The notes: generated by a model from the letters alone, not told the origin. Positions 1-8,853 are shown, numbered from the stretch's first letter. The stretch: 64,000 nucleotides of DNA from Thermomonas sp. (GCF_023953935.1 NZ_JAMLIW010000004.1:203867-267866); one strand, 5' to 3'. A program made the numbers and translations.

Positions 1-910
1 GGGAATGGACGTCGACTTCATCGCCATCTCCTTTTGCCGCACCGCCGAAGACATGCACGAAGCGCGCCGGATCGCGCGCGGCCACGGCAGCAAGGCCGCG
101 CTGGTGGCGAAGATCGAGCGGGCCGAGGCGATCGACAACCTGGCCGAGATCATCGACGCCAGCGACGTGGTGATGGTCGCGCGCGGCGATCTGGGCGTGG
201 AAGTCGGCGATGCCGAACTGCCGGGCCTGCAGAAGAAGATCATCCGCGAGGCGGTGGCGCGCAACAAGGTGGTGATCACCGCCACCCAGATGCTGCAATC
301 GATGGTCGACAGCCCGATGCCGACCCGCGCCGAGGTGCTGGATGTGGCCAACGCGGTGATCGATGGCACCGACGCGGTGATGCTGTCGCAGGAATCGGCG
401 GCCGGCCATTGGCCGGTGCGGGCGGTGGAGACGATGGCGCGGATCTGCACCACTGCCGAGCGCCAGTTCATCGCCGATACCGATTTCGAGAAAGCCGAAC
501 GTGAACTCGAGCGCGCCGACCAGGCCATCGCGATGGCGACCATGTTCCTGTGCGAACACATCGGCATCCGCGCGGTGGTGGCGATGACCGAATCCGGCGG
601 CACCGCGCGCTACCTGTCGCGGTTCCGCTCCTCGGTGCCGATCTACGCGTTCTCGCATCATGCGGGTGCCCGACGGCGGATGGCCCTGATGCGCGACGTG
701 TTCCCGATGGACTACGACAGCCGCGGGCAGAGCCCGCGCGAAGCGGCACGCGGCGGCATCCAGCTGCTGGTCGCGGCCGGCTGGCTGGTGCCGGGCGACC
801 GCGTGGTGTTCACCAGCGGCGAGCACATGCAAACCCGCGGGGCGACCAATACCCTGCGGCTGCTGGAAGTCGGCCCGGACGGCGAAGCGACCGGGCTGGG
901 CGAACTCTGA
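1..910 (+). CDS. pyk: Pyruvate kinase, C-terminal part (5' end outside window)
   Basis: Converts phosphoenolpyruvate and ADP to pyruvate and ATP, the last step of glycolysis, in the cytosol. The reading frame is already open at the left edge, so the N-terminal third of the usual roughly 480 residues lies outside; about 302 residues remain. Visible family motifs are the barrel segment MVARGDLGVE, followed by ITATQMLQSM and DGTDAVMLSQESA, then a C-terminal alpha/beta domain containing the stretch TESGGTARYLSRFR. The stop is TGA. The neighbouring class I aldolase makes this a small glycolytic cluster, with one unrelated secreted protein gene between them. The identity is secure; only the missing start limits it. 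Confidence 0.96.
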   Translation, partial: GMDVDFIAISFCRTAEDMHEARRIARGHGSKAALVAKIERAEAIDNLAEIIDASDVVMVARGDLGVEVGDAELPGLQKKIIREAVARNKVVITATQMLQSMVDSPMPTRAEVLDVANAVIDGTDAVMLSQESAAGHWPVRAVETMARICTTAERQFIADTDFEKAERELERADQAIAMATMFLCEHIGIRAVVAMTESGGTARYLSRFRSSVPIYAFSHHAGARRRMALMRDVFPMDYDSRGQSPREAARGGIQLLVAAGWLVPGDRVVFTSGEHMQTRGATNTLRLLEVGPDGEATGLGEL

Positions 911-1095
911 ATGGGTGTGCTTTTCTGATGGCGAAGGTTGTCATACCCTAGCAGGACAAGTTGCAGCAGAGTCCCGGTGGCGAGTCCGAACAGGCCGTGT
1001 TTGGCTTCCAAGGTTCTTCGTGCTGGTTGCATGCGGGGTGTGCGTACGATCGGGCTGTGCTGACGGGCTTCAAAATTTCGTCGAGGAGATTCACG

Positions 1096-1728
1096 ATGTC
1101 CAAGCGTCTGTTCTTTTGCTCCCTGGCACTTGCACTGAGTACCAGCGCATGGGCGGCCGACAAGATTCCGGTGGTCAATGAAGGCGGGATTGCCCGGCAG
1201 TGGACCTTGGCGCCGGGCGCCAGCCTGCCGGTGCCGGCCTACCCGGAAATCTACAAGTCCAGTGGCGCAGAGGTCTGCGTTGCGATTGGCTATTTGCTCA
1301 ACGCCGATGGCACCACTTCCGATTTTTCCCTGCTCAAGTCCTGGAGCTCGGATGAATCAGCGCAGTCGCAAGATGGCTATTGGGCGCTGTTTGCCCAGGA
1401 TGCCTCAAATGCGCTTGCACGCTGGAAGTTTGCCCCGCGCCCGGAGGTGGTTGAGGCCAAGCCGGTTTATACGGTGGCCACTTTCCTGTTTGGTGCCAAG
1501 GATGTTGCACAGTTGCGCAACCAGTGCAGCATTCCGGATCTTCCTTACCATCTCGTCGAGTTGCGCAACAACAAGAAAGTCGCGCGCAGGATGGTCAACG
1601 ATGACCTTTTCTCGCGTCTTCAGGTCGATCCACTGCTGCAGCAGCGCTATGAGCTCCAGCAGCGGCAACAGGGGGAGGCATCCAGAAGGCTGGAGAACCC
1701 GGCTCCCGCGGCGCGATCGTCACGCTGA
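1096..1728 (+). CDS. Secreted protein with TonB C-terminal-like fold
   Basis: A 210-residue protein with a clear signal peptide (hydrophobic core LFFCSLALALS, likely cut after SAWA). The start at 1096 is chosen because GAGGAG sits about 8 bases upstream and the signal peptide follows directly; a longer frame exists upstream but is unlikely. The body has the pattern of TonB C-terminal or energy-transducer-like domains: a YPE segment, VAIGYLLNADGTT, then ALARWKFAPRPEV, where a Tyr-Pro start, a conserved Gly-Thr turn and a Trp-Lys-Phe-x-Pro end are typical. No membrane anchor or proline linker is present, so it is not a full TonB. It probably acts in the periplasm; its partner is unknown. The C-terminal 50 residues are Gln/Arg-rich and uninformative. 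Confidence 0.75.
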   Translation: MSKRLFFCSLALALSTSAWAADKIPVVNEGGIARQWTLAPGASLPVPAYPEIYKSSGAEVCVAIGYLLNADGTTSDFSLLKSWSSDESAQSQDGYWALFAQDASNALARWKFAPRPEVVEAKPVYTVATFLFGAKDVAQLRNQCSIPDLPYHLVELRNNKKVARRMVNDDLFSRLQVDPLLQQRYELQQRQQGEASRRLENPAPAARSSR

Positions 1729-1770
1729 TTGACGTCGGCGCACGGCGGGGCCGCGGAGCGGAAAGCCAGC

Positions 1771-1776
1771 TATAAT
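1771..1776 (+). promoter_or_regulatory. Candidate -10 element (TATAAT) of the aldolase gene
   Basis: A perfect TATAAT lies 27 bases before the aldolase ATG, giving a predicted transcription start near 1783 and a leader of about 20 bases. The -35 region is GC-rich and poor, so strength rests on the -10 alone. Seen in sequence; function is inferred. Confidence 0.5.
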
Positions 1777-1803
1777 GCCGGATTCAGCAATCGAGGCCCC
1801 ACC

Positions 1804-2808
1804 ATGAGCATCGAACAACTCGCCGAAACCGCCCGCGCCATGGTGGCGCCGGGCAAGGGCATCATCGCGATTGACGAGTCCGCCGGCACCTGCAAGAAGC
1901 GTTTCGACGGCGTCGGCATCGAAAGCACCGAAGAGAATCGGCGCGCCTACCGCGAGCTGCTGCTGACTGCGCCCAACGCCAACCAGTACCTGTCCGGCGC
2001 GATCCTGTTCGATGAGACGATCCGCCAGTCCACGCGGGACGGTGTGCCGTTTGCCAAGTACATGGCCGACAACGGGATGATCCCCGGCATCAAGGTCGAC
2101 AAGGGCACCCACCCGCTGGCGGGTTTTCCCGGTGAGGTCGTCACCGAGGGCCTGGACGGCCTGCGCGATCGCCTCAAGGAGTATTACCAGCTCGGCGCGC
2201 GTTTCGCCAAGTGGCGCGCGGTGATCACGATTGGTGACGAGACGCCTTCCGGCACCTGCATCGAAGCCAACAGCCACGCGCTGGCGCGCTATGCCGCGTT
2301 GTGCCAGGAACAGGGGCTGGTGCCGATGGTGGAGCCCGAAGTGCTGATGGACGGCGACCACGACATCGAGACCTGCTACGAGGTGACGGAAGTGGTGCTG
2401 CGCTCGCTGTTCGACGCGCTCTACAACAACAACGTGATGCTGGAAGGCACCATTCTGAAGGCGTCGATGGTCCTGCCAGGAAAGAACTGCGCAGAGCAGG
2501 CCAGCGTCGAGGAAGTGGCCGAAGCCACCCTGATGTGCCTGAAGTCGTCGGTGCCGGCGATCCTGCCGGGCATCGTGTTCCTCTCCGGTGGCCAAAGCGA
2601 CGAGGCGGCTACTGCGCATCTGGACGCGATGAACCGGATGGGCCCGAACCCGTGGCCGCTGTCCTTCAGCTATGGCCGCGCGATGCAGCAGGCGGCGCTG
2701 AAGCTGTGGGCGGCCGACATGACCGGCAACTACGCCAAGGCGCAGGCCACCGTGTTCGAGCGTGCCAAGGCCAATGGGCTGGCGGCGCTGGGGCAGTGGG
2801 AAGGCTGA
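1804..2808 (+). CDS. fba: Fructose-bisphosphate aldolase, class I
   Basis: Cleaves fructose-1,6-bisphosphate to dihydroxyacetone phosphate and glyceraldehyde-3-phosphate through a Schiff base, without metal. The protein has 334 residues. Class I hallmarks are GIIAIDESAGTCKKRF near the N-terminus, FAKWRAVI in the middle, EPEVLMDGDHD, and the Schiff-base lysine in GTILKASMVLPGK (about residue 219). Near the C-terminus FLSGGQSDEAAT and SFSYGRAMQQAALK complete the phosphate-binding part. The start at 1804 follows a TATAAT box; an in-frame upstream extension to 1729 would run through that promoter. It is followed by a strong intrinsic terminator. The animal-type class I enzyme beside pyk is an arrangement I associate with xanthomonads. 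Confidence 0.97.
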   Translation: MSIEQLAETARAMVAPGKGIIAIDESAGTCKKRFDGVGIESTEENRRAYRELLLTAPNANQYLSGAILFDETIRQSTRDGVPFAKYMADNGMIPGIKVDKGTHPLAGFPGEVVTEGLDGLRDRLKEYYQLGARFAKWRAVITIGDETPSGTCIEANSHALARYAALCQEQGLVPMVEPEVLMDGDHDIETCYEVTEVVLRSLFDALYNNNVMLEGTILKASMVLPGKNCAEQASVEEVAEATLMCLKSSVPAILPGIVFLSGGQSDEAATAHLDAMNRMGPNPWPLSFSYGRAMQQAALKLWAADMTGNYAKAQATVFERAKANGLAALGQWEG

Positions 2809-2833
2809 GCCGTCTTCGTTTTCGCAGCAGCAG

Positions 2834-2864
2834 AACGCCGGCCACGTGCCGGCGTTCCTGTTTT
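2834..2864 (+). terminator. Intrinsic terminator after aldolase
   Basis: A 9-bp perfect stem (AACGCCGGC / GCCGGCGTT) with a 5-base loop is followed by CCTGTTTT. It lies 25 bases after the aldolase stop and before the next gene, so the aldolase is probably monocistronic. Confidence 0.85.
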
Positions 2865-2910
2865 GGGCTACCGTGACAGCAGAACGGGCGTGGATCCGGA
2901 AGGTGGAGCG

Positions 2911-3276
2911 ATGGCCGCAACTTCGGCGCTGGTACAGCAGATCGTGGAAGCACTGGCGCGCGGCGACAAGATCACCGCGATCAAGCTGGCACGGCAGGCC
3001 CGCGGCGGTAGCTTGAAAGAAGCTGTCGAGTTGCTGGAATCAATGTCCGGCAACGATGCCAAGGGCATCCAGCTGCGGGTCCAGAAAGCGGTCGGTGCGG
3101 CCAGGGAGGTTGCAGGGCAGCACCATCAACAATCTCACGCCCAGACCATGCAGGCCGCGCGGCAGGCCAACAACCGCAAACCGACCGTGGTGATGGGAGA
3201 TTCGCCCGGCAGCATGCGCTGGGTGATGATTGTCCTGGGCCTGCTGGCCCTGGCGGTCTGGCTCATGCTGGGTTAG
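2911..3276 (+). CDS. Small membrane-anchored protein with ribosomal L7/L12 C-terminal-like domain
   Basis: A 121-residue protein. Residues about 8-50 resemble the C-terminal fold of ribosomal protein L7/L12: VQQIVEALARGDKITAIKL, then GGSLKEAVELLES, matching the helix-turn pattern in which a loop links two helices and ends in a Lys-Glu-Ala motif. A hydrophilic Gln/His/Ala linker follows, and the protein ends in one hydrophobic segment (WVMIVLGLLALAVWLMLG) that would be a C-terminal tail anchor. The start at 2911 has GGTGGAG just upstream. The true L7/L12 lies in the rplJL operon, so this is a repurposed domain, probably for protein-protein contact at the inner membrane. The function is unknown. 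It lies between a terminator and the efflux operon and may have its own promoter. Confidence 0.7.
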   Translation: MAATSALVQQIVEALARGDKITAIKLARQARGGSLKEAVELLESMSGNDAKGIQLRVQKAVGAAREVAGQHHQQSHAQTMQAARQANNRKPTVVMGDSPGSMRWVMIVLGLLALAVWLMLG

Positions 3277-3382
3277 TGCCCGAGATGGGGCGTTCCGAAT
3301 CCTGGTGCCGATCCAAACCGATGGCACGGGAAGGATTCACCTCGGACCCGTAGAATCGGCGGCTTCCCGGACGGGTTGGATC

Positions 3383-4453
3383 ATGGCGTTGCGTTCCGTA
3401 CATCTTGTTTATGCCGCGCTGCTGTTCGGCAGTCTCGGACTGGTCGCCTGTGGAAAGGACACCGGGGGTGGCCCCGGTGGACGCGGCAATACGCCGACGG
3501 CCGTCGCTGCCCAAGTGGTGCAGGAAGAGGACTGGACCGACACCCTGCAGGCATTGGGCACGGTGCGCGCGCATGAGGCGGTGACGGTGACCGCCAAGGT
3601 CAGCGAAACCGTGGATCGGGTGCATTTCACCAGCGGCCAGGAGGTCGCGCGCGGGGCGCCGCTGGTGACCCTGAGTGGCCAGCAGCAGCAGGCGCTGCTG
3701 GCGTCGGCGCAGGCGCAGCAGGCCGATGCGCAGCAGCAGTACCAGCGCATGAGCCAGTTGGCCGGGCAGCAGCTGGTGGCACGTTCGGCGCTGGACAGTG
3801 CGCGCGCCAGTCGCGATGCCGCCAGTGCCCAGGTCGCGCAGATCCGCGCCAACCTGTCGGATCGGGTGATCCGGGCGCCGTTTGCCGGCGTATTGGGAAT
3901 CCGCCAGGTCAGCCCGGGCGCGCTGGTGACGCCCGGCACGGTGATTGCGACCCTTGACGCCATCGCGCGCGTCTACGTCGATTTCCCGGTGCCGGAAACC
4001 GAATTGGCCGAAGTTGCACCCGGGCAGGCCGTCACCGGGAGGGTCGGCGCCTGGCCGGACCGAAGCTTCGCCGGCAGCGTCGAAACCGTCTCGGCGCGGC
4101 TGGACAGTGCCACCCGCGCCGCCACCGTCCGCGCGGACTTCCCCAACCCCGAGCGTCTGCTCAAGCCCGGCATGCTGGTCAACGTCAGCCTGGTTCGCGC
4201 CACCCGCCGGGCGATTGTCGTTCCGGAAATCGCGGTCCAGCAGGTCGGCGGTGAAACCTTCGTCTGGCGGCTCAAGAGTGACGGGACGGTCGAGAAGGCC
4301 GACGTGGTGGTGGGCGGTCGGGTTCCCGGCAAGGTCATGCTGCAATCAGGCGTCAAGCCGGGCGAGCGGATCGTGGTGGAAGGCACCGGCAAGCTGCAGC
4401 CGGGGATGGCGGTGGCAACCGACGCCAAGCCGGCCGCCGAGGCGGCGCGTTAG
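3383..4453 (+). CDS. RND efflux periplasmic adaptor lipoprotein (AcrA/MexA family)
   Basis: Membrane-fusion protein that links an RND pump to an outer-membrane channel. It has 356 residues. The N-terminus is a lipoprotein signal ending LGLVACGKD, so Cys23 would be lipidated. After a Gly-rich linker come the barrel-sandwich half motif ALGTVRAHEAVTVTAKVSE, a Gln/Ala-rich coiled-coil hairpin (about residues 100-165) and the second half with IRAPFAGVLGIRQVSPGALV. A beta-barrel and membrane-proximal domain complete it. The start at 3383 begins the signal peptide directly. The gene ends 3 bases before the pump gene, so the two form one transcript. No TolC-type gene is nearby; the outer channel must be encoded elsewhere. 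The substrate cannot be read from the sequence. Confidence 0.93.
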   Translation: MALRSVHLVYAALLFGSLGLVACGKDTGGGPGGRGNTPTAVAAQVVQEEDWTDTLQALGTVRAHEAVTVTAKVSETVDRVHFTSGQEVARGAPLVTLSGQQQQALLASAQAQQADAQQQYQRMSQLAGQQLVARSALDSARASRDAASAQVAQIRANLSDRVIRAPFAGVLGIRQVSPGALVTPGTVIATLDAIARVYVDFPVPETELAEVAPGQAVTGRVGAWPDRSFAGSVETVSARLDSATRAATVRADFPNPERLLKPGMLVNVSLVRATRRAIVVPEIAVQQVGGETFVWRLKSDGTVEKADVVVGGRVPGKVMLQSGVKPGERIVVEGTGKLQPGMAVATDAKPAAEAAR

Positions 4454-4456
4454 GCC

Positions 4457-7400
4457 ATGCGGCTGTCCGATCTTTCGATCAAACGGCCGGTGCTGGCCGT
4501 GGTGATGAGCCTGCTGCTGGTCGTGCTGGGATTGATGTCGTTCCTGCGGCTGACCCTGCGCGAGCTGCCGGCGATCGATCCGCCGATCGTCTCGGTGCAG
4601 GTGGATTATCCGGGCGCCTCCGCCGGCGTGGTCGAAACCCGCGTCACCAAACCGCTGGAGGATGTGTTGGCGGGAATCGAGGGCATCAACACCATCGATT
4701 CCAACAGTCGCAACGGCAGTTCCCGCATCAGCATCGAGTTTTACGCCAGCCGCGACATCGAAGCGGCGGCCAATGACGTGCGCAATGCCGTCAGCCGGGT
4801 CGCCGACCGCATGCCAGACGAGGCGCGCGCGCCCGAGATCACCAAGGTCGAAGCCGATTCCGACGCGATCATCTGGTTCAACCTGCGTTCGAGCAGCATG
4901 GACCAGATGCAGATGTCGGACTATGCGCAGCGCTACCTCGTCGATCGTTTCTCCAGCCTGCAGGGCGTGGCCCGGGTCTTCCTCGGCGGCAGCCAGCGCT
5001 ATGCCATGCGGATCTGGCTGGACGGCAATCGACTCGCCGCCCGCGGGCTGACGCCGGCGGACGTCGAACGCGCGCTGCGGGCGGAAAACGTCGAACTGGG
5101 CGCGGGCCGGATCGAGTCCACCGACCGCGATTTCATCCTGCGGGTGGCGCGTGACTACACCACGCCGGAGGCGTTCGCGCAGATGCCGCTGGGCAAGGGC
5201 AGCGACGGCTACGTGGTGCGGCTGGGCGACGTGGCGCGGGTGGCGCTGGAATCGGCCGAGCGCCGCGCCTATTACCGCAGCAACGGCGAACCGGCGATGG
5301 GCATCGGCATCGTCAAGACCTCGACCGCCAACAGCCTCGAAGTAGCCGAAGAAGCCAAGGCCGCGGCCGATCGGATCCGCCCGACCCTGCCGGCCGGCAC
5401 CGACATCTACGTCGCCTACGACAGCACCACCTTCATCTCCGCCTCCGTCGAGCGCGTCTACGAAACCCTGCTGGAAGCCATCGCGCTGGTGCTGCTGGTG
5501 ATCTGGCTGTTCCTCGGCAGCGTGCGCGCCGCGCTGATTCCGGCGGTCACGGTGCCGGTGTGCGTGATCGCGTCCTTCATCGCCCTGTATGCGTTCGGCT
5601 TCTCGATCAACCTGCTGACCTTGCTGGCGCTGGTGCTGTGCATCGGGCTGGTGGTGGATGACGCCATCGTGGTGGTCGAAAACATCCAGCGCCGCGTCGA
5701 TCTGGGCGAGCCGGCGCTGGTCGCCGCGCGGCGCGGCACCCACCAGGTCGGGTTCGCGGTGCTGGTCACGACCGCGGTGCTGATCGCGGTGTTCCTGCCG
5801 GTCGGGTTCCTGCAGGGCAATACCGGGCGGCTGTTCCGCGAGCTGTCGGTGGCGCTGGCCGCGGCGGTGGCGATTTCCGCCTTCGTCGCGCTGACCCTGA
5901 CCCCCATGCTGGCCTCCAAGCTGCTGCGCCCGCACGCCGGCCCGCATGCGGTCCATGAGAATCGCGCCAGCGTCTGGCTCAACGTCCGCTTCCAGCGCCT
6001 GGCCGACGGCTATCGGCGGGTGCTGGATCGCCACGTCCATCGGGTCTGGCTTTTCGGCGCCTTGATGCTGATGGCGCTGGTCGGCCTGCTGGCCCTGTTC
6101 AAGACCCTGCCCAGCGAACTGGCGCCGGCCGAGGACCGTGGTTCCTTCATGCTCAGCATGGAAGGGCCCGAAGGTGCCGGGTTTGATTACACCGTGGCGC
6201 AGATGAAGCAGGTCGAGGCGATCCTCGCCACCCAGACCGGACCGGGCAAACCGATCCTGCGCGCCAACCCGCGCGTGCCAGGCAGCTTCGGTGCCAGTGA
6301 GGAGATGCACACCGGGCGCGGCATGATTTTCCTGCAGCCTTGGGACAAACGCGACAAGAGCACCGCCGAACTGGCCAGCGAGCTGGAGCGCAAGTTTTCG
6401 GGCCTGACCGGCGTGCGCGTGCGCACCATGGTCGGTGGTGGGCTGGTACGCACCCGCGGCCAACCGTTCCAGCTGGTGCTGGGTGGGCCCGACTACAAGG
6501 AATTGGCGCAGTGGCGCGACATCATGCTGGCGAAGATGGCCGGGAATCCCGGCTTCGTCGGCCCGGATTCCGATTACAAGGAAACCCGTCCGCAGATGCG
6601 CGTGGTGATCGATCGCCAGCGCGCCGCCGATCTTGGCGTGTCCGCATCCGATATCGGGCTCGCGCTGCAAACGATGATGGGCGGGATTCGCGCCACCACC
6701 TTCGTCGACAACGGCGAGGAATACGACGTCATGCTGCAATCCGACCGCGCCGGGCGCGATTCGGTGGCCGCGCTGGATGCCTTGCAGGTGCATGGTCGCG
6801 ATGGCCTGGTGCCGCTGGCCAACCTGGTCAGCCTGCATGAAATCGCCGAGCCGGGCACGCTCAACCGCTTCAACCGGCTGCGTTCGATCACCCTGAGCGC
6901 GCGGCTGGCGGAAGGGTATCCCCTCGGCGACGCGGTGGCGTGGGCGCAGCAGACCGCGCGCGCCAGCCTGCCCGACTATGCGCAGATCAGCTGGAAGGGC
7001 GAATCCCGCGAGATGCAGCAGTCGGGTGGCGAGGTGCTGGTGACCTTTGCGCTGGCGCTGCTGATCGTGTATCTGGCGCTGGCGGCGCAGTTCGAGAGCT
7101 TCCTGCATCCGCTGGTGATCATGCTCACCGTGCCGCTGGGCGTGCTGGGTGCCTTGCTCGGGCTGTGGCTGACCCAAGGCACGCTCAACCTGTTCTCGCA
7201 GATCGGCATCGTGATGCTGGTGGGCCTGGCCGCCAAGAACGGCATCCTGATCGTGGAATTCGCCAACCAGTTGCGCGATGCCGGCCGCAGCATCCATGAG
7301 GCCATCATCGAGGCTTCCACCATTCGCCTGCGGCCGATCCTGATGACCTCGATCGCCACCGTGATGGGCGCCCTGCCGCTGGTGATCTTCGGTGGCCCGG

Positions 7401-7588
7401 GTGCGGCCAGCCGCGCCACGATCGGGATCGTGATCGTGTTCGGCGTGTCGTTCTCGACCCTGCTGTCGCTGTTCGTGGTACCGGCCTTCTACGCCTTGCT
7501 GGCCAAGTACACGCATTCGCCGGAGGCGCTGGCGCACGAACTGGAGACACTGGAAGCGCAGACGCCGCAGGCGGGCGGGCACGCCTAG
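4457..7588 (+). CDS. RND multidrug efflux transporter, inner-membrane subunit
   Basis: Proton-driven pump of the AcrB/MexB/MdtC superfamily, 1043 residues, the usual length. The N-terminus MRLSDLSIKRPVLAVVMSLL begins the first membrane helix. Helix 4 contains the proton-relay aspartates in GLVVDDAIVVVEN (about Asp401/Asp402). The C-terminal half has the matching VGLAAKNGILIVEFANQ segment with the essential lysine. Two large periplasmic loops (about residues 40-330 and 555-860) form the porter and docking domains. The gene starts 3 bases after the adaptor. Loop spacing and the FINxxR-like VETRVTKPLEDVL entry resemble the CzcA-like/MexF group, but substrate assignment would be a guess. Large antisense reading frames across this gene are compositional shadows. 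Confidence 0.95.
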   Translation: MRLSDLSIKRPVLAVVMSLLLVVLGLMSFLRLTLRELPAIDPPIVSVQVDYPGASAGVVETRVTKPLEDVLAGIEGINTIDSNSRNGSSRISIEFYASRDIEAAANDVRNAVSRVADRMPDEARAPEITKVEADSDAIIWFNLRSSSMDQMQMSDYAQRYLVDRFSSLQGVARVFLGGSQRYAMRIWLDGNRLAARGLTPADVERALRAENVELGAGRIESTDRDFILRVARDYTTPEAFAQMPLGKGSDGYVVRLGDVARVALESAERRAYYRSNGEPAMGIGIVKTSTANSLEVAEEAKAAADRIRPTLPAGTDIYVAYDSTTFISASVERVYETLLEAIALVLLVIWLFLGSVRAALIPAVTVPVCVIASFIALYAFGFSINLLTLLALVLCIGLVVDDAIVVVENIQRRVDLGEPALVAARRGTHQVGFAVLVTTAVLIAVFLPVGFLQGNTGRLFRELSVALAAAVAISAFVALTLTPMLASKLLRPHAGPHAVHENRASVWLNVRFQRLADGYRRVLDRHVHRVWLFGALMLMALVGLLALFKTLPSELAPAEDRGSFMLSMEGPEGAGFDYTVAQMKQVEAILATQTGPGKPILRANPRVPGSFGASEEMHTGRGMIFLQPWDKRDKSTAELASELERKFSGLTGVRVRTMVGGGLVRTRGQPFQLVLGGPDYKELAQWRDIMLAKMAGNPGFVGPDSDYKETRPQMRVVIDRQRAADLGVSASDIGLALQTMMGGIRATTFVDNGEEYDVMLQSDRAGRDSVAALDALQVHGRDGLVPLANLVSLHEIAEPGTLNRFNRLRSITLSARLAEGYPLGDAVAWAQQTARASLPDYAQISWKGESREMQQSGGEVLVTFALALLIVYLALAAQFESFLHPLVIMLTVPLGVLGALLGLWLTQGTLNLFSQIGIVMLVGLAAKNGILIVEFANQLRDAGRSIHEAIIEASTIRLRPILMTSIATVMGALPLVIFGGPGAASRATIGIVIVFGVSFSTLLSLFVVPAFYALLAKYTHSPEALAHELETLEAQTPQAGGHA

Positions 7589-7896
7589 ACCACGAGGGCG
7601 TGGATGCGTGCGGGCTGTACGCCTGCTGCGAGGTGATCGCGATGCAGGGCAGGCGGTTCGGGCAGCCGTGCCCGCGGCGATGATGGCCAGGGTGTCCGGC
7701 GCCGCCTGGCTTGCGTGCCCTGATTTCCTCCAGCTGATCTTCGCCTGGGTGTCCTGATCCGGCTCCCCAGATGCCCGATCGGGATTCCTGAACGATGGCT
7801 GACTGAATCACCCCAAATTCGGGGGGCATGACTTTCGGCAGGTTCGTTCTTGATTTGGTGTGCTACATTACTACCACACCACTAACGGAGAACACC
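7589..7896. other. Intergenic region, 308 bases, candidate extended -10 at its end
   Basis: No protein or RNA gene is recognisable. The last 60 bases are less GC-rich than the rest and hold TGCTACATT (7861-7869), an extended -10 element about 28 bases before the small gene that follows, with GGAG at 7887-7890 as its ribosome-binding site. Confidence 0.35.
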
Positions 7897-8103
7897 ATGA
7901 ACGCCCAAGCCAAACCCCGCAACCGCGCCCGCAACGTCCTGACCCAGCGCCAGGTCCGTACCCAGGTCAGCGCCCTGATCGCCTCCTTCATCCCCGACCT
8001 CGACAGCGATCGCGGCTTCGGTCTCGGCTACGGCCGCAGCAGCAGCTACGGCGTCACCAGCAGCTACGTCCCGAACGTCCGCCCGCTGTTCCGGTTTCGT
8101 TGA
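7897..8103 (+). CDS. Small basic Gly/Ser/Tyr-rich protein of unknown function
   Basis: A 68-residue protein, not recognised. The first 20 residues are Arg/Lys/Asn-rich (NAQAKPRNRARNVLTQRQVR). A short helix-like stretch follows (QVSALIASFIPDLDSD), and the tail is built of Gly, Ser, Tyr and Arg (RGFGLGYGRSSSYG) and ends RPLFRFR. There is no signal peptide or membrane segment. The start at 7897 has GGAG 7 bases upstream and a candidate extended -10 before that. The last 50 bases overlap the 3' end of acpH on the other strand. The composition suggests nucleic-acid binding or a structural role, but that is inference only. It could be spurious, though its ribosome-binding site and promoter argue for a real gene. 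Confidence 0.5.
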   Translation: MNAQAKPRNRARNVLTQRQVRTQVSALIASFIPDLDSDRGFGLGYGRSSSYGVTSSYVPNVRPLFRFR

Positions 8104-8680
8104 GCTGTGTGGTCCCGGATGCGGTCACCAGGTCCGGGAAGAGTGTCAGGAAGGCAGTTTCCAGCGCCGGTCGCTCGCGATGCAGGACCTCCAGGCAGGC
8201 CACCAGCCGATCGCCATTGCGCGACAGCCGGGTGGCGATGCCCCGCACCGCGCGATCGACGCTGTGGCGCTGGCGATAGGAGCCCAGCCAATCCTGCGCG
8301 GCCATGCGCGGCGCCATCGCCGCCAGGCGTGGTGGCAGCTCGGCTTGCCGTGCCGCCAGCACGCGATAGACCCGCGCAGTGAAGGCGTCCAGCGGCGACG
8401 CGTTCCAGCGTTCCCAATCGCGCGCGAGGCAGTGGTCGAAATACACGTCGAGCGCAATCCCGGCATACCGGCGCAGTGGCCCGAAACGCGAGCGCGCTTC
8501 GACCACGGCCGGATGGGCATCGGTAAATCGATCAATCCAGCGATGGCGCACGATCTCGCTGCGCACCGGCAGCGGCCAATCCAGCAACGCTTGCTGCCCG
8601 TGCACGAAATCCCCGAGCAGCTGCCCGAGGATGGCGTCATCCGAATGCCGCGCCAGCCATGCGTGGGCGAGGTAGTTCAT
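8054..8680 (-). CDS. acpH: Acyl carrier protein phosphodiesterase (AcpH, DUF479)
   Basis: Removes the 4'-phosphopantetheine arm from holo-acyl carrier protein, giving apo-ACP, in the cytosol. The protein has 208 residues against about 193 in E. coli. The family N-terminus is present as MNYLAHAWLARHSDDAILGQ followed by LLGDFVHG, where the His and Asp residues are expected metal ligands. IRHRWIDRFTDAHP-like and LDVYFDHCLARDW segments follow, as in the HD-like fold of the family. The extra C-terminal residues (from about 185) are Gly/Ser/Thr-rich and cover the overlap with the small plus-strand gene, so the ancestral stop may have lain earlier. Its upstream flank has no obvious partner gene. Confidence 0.85.
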   Translation of the reverse strand: MNYLAHAWLARHSDDAILGQLLGDFVHGQQALLDWPLPVRSEIVRHRWIDRFTDAHPAVVEARSRFGPLRRYAGIALDVYFDHCLARDWERWNASPLDAFTARVYRVLAARQAELPPRLAAMAPRMAAQDWLGSYRQRHSVDRAVRGIATRLSRNGDRLVACLEVLHRERPALETAFLTLFPDLVTASGTTQLNETGTAGGRSGRSCW

Positions 8681-8782
8681 GGGGTCACTGTAATCGATGG
8701 GGTCAGAGTCATTGATCCTGTGTCCATTCCTTTCCCGTTCGGCTTACCGAATTGATTCGCATCCTGACCGCCCATAACGCCC

Positions 8783-8806
8783 AAGGCCCGCATCGCTGCG
8801 GGCCTT
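8783..8806. terminator. Perfect 10-bp hairpin, probable terminator
   Basis: AAGGCCCGCA and its exact complement TGCGGGCCTT flank a TCGC loop. It lies between acpH and the lipoprotein gene on the minus strand, 47 bases after the latter's stop. The plus side is followed by GCTGTTTG; the minus side lacks a T-run. It is probably the end of the lipoprotein/two-component transcript, acting by stem strength. Confidence 0.6.
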
Positions 8807-8853
8807 GCTGTTTGTAGTGCCGGTGATGCGCTTATCGCGCTCACTTGATCTGC

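Noticed and set aside
4346-7582. A 1078-codon open frame on the minus strand across the RND pump gene
   Set aside because: It is antisense to a clear RND transporter, rich in Gln, His, Arg and Asp as expected of a GC-rich shadow frame, and has no domain or ribosome-binding site.
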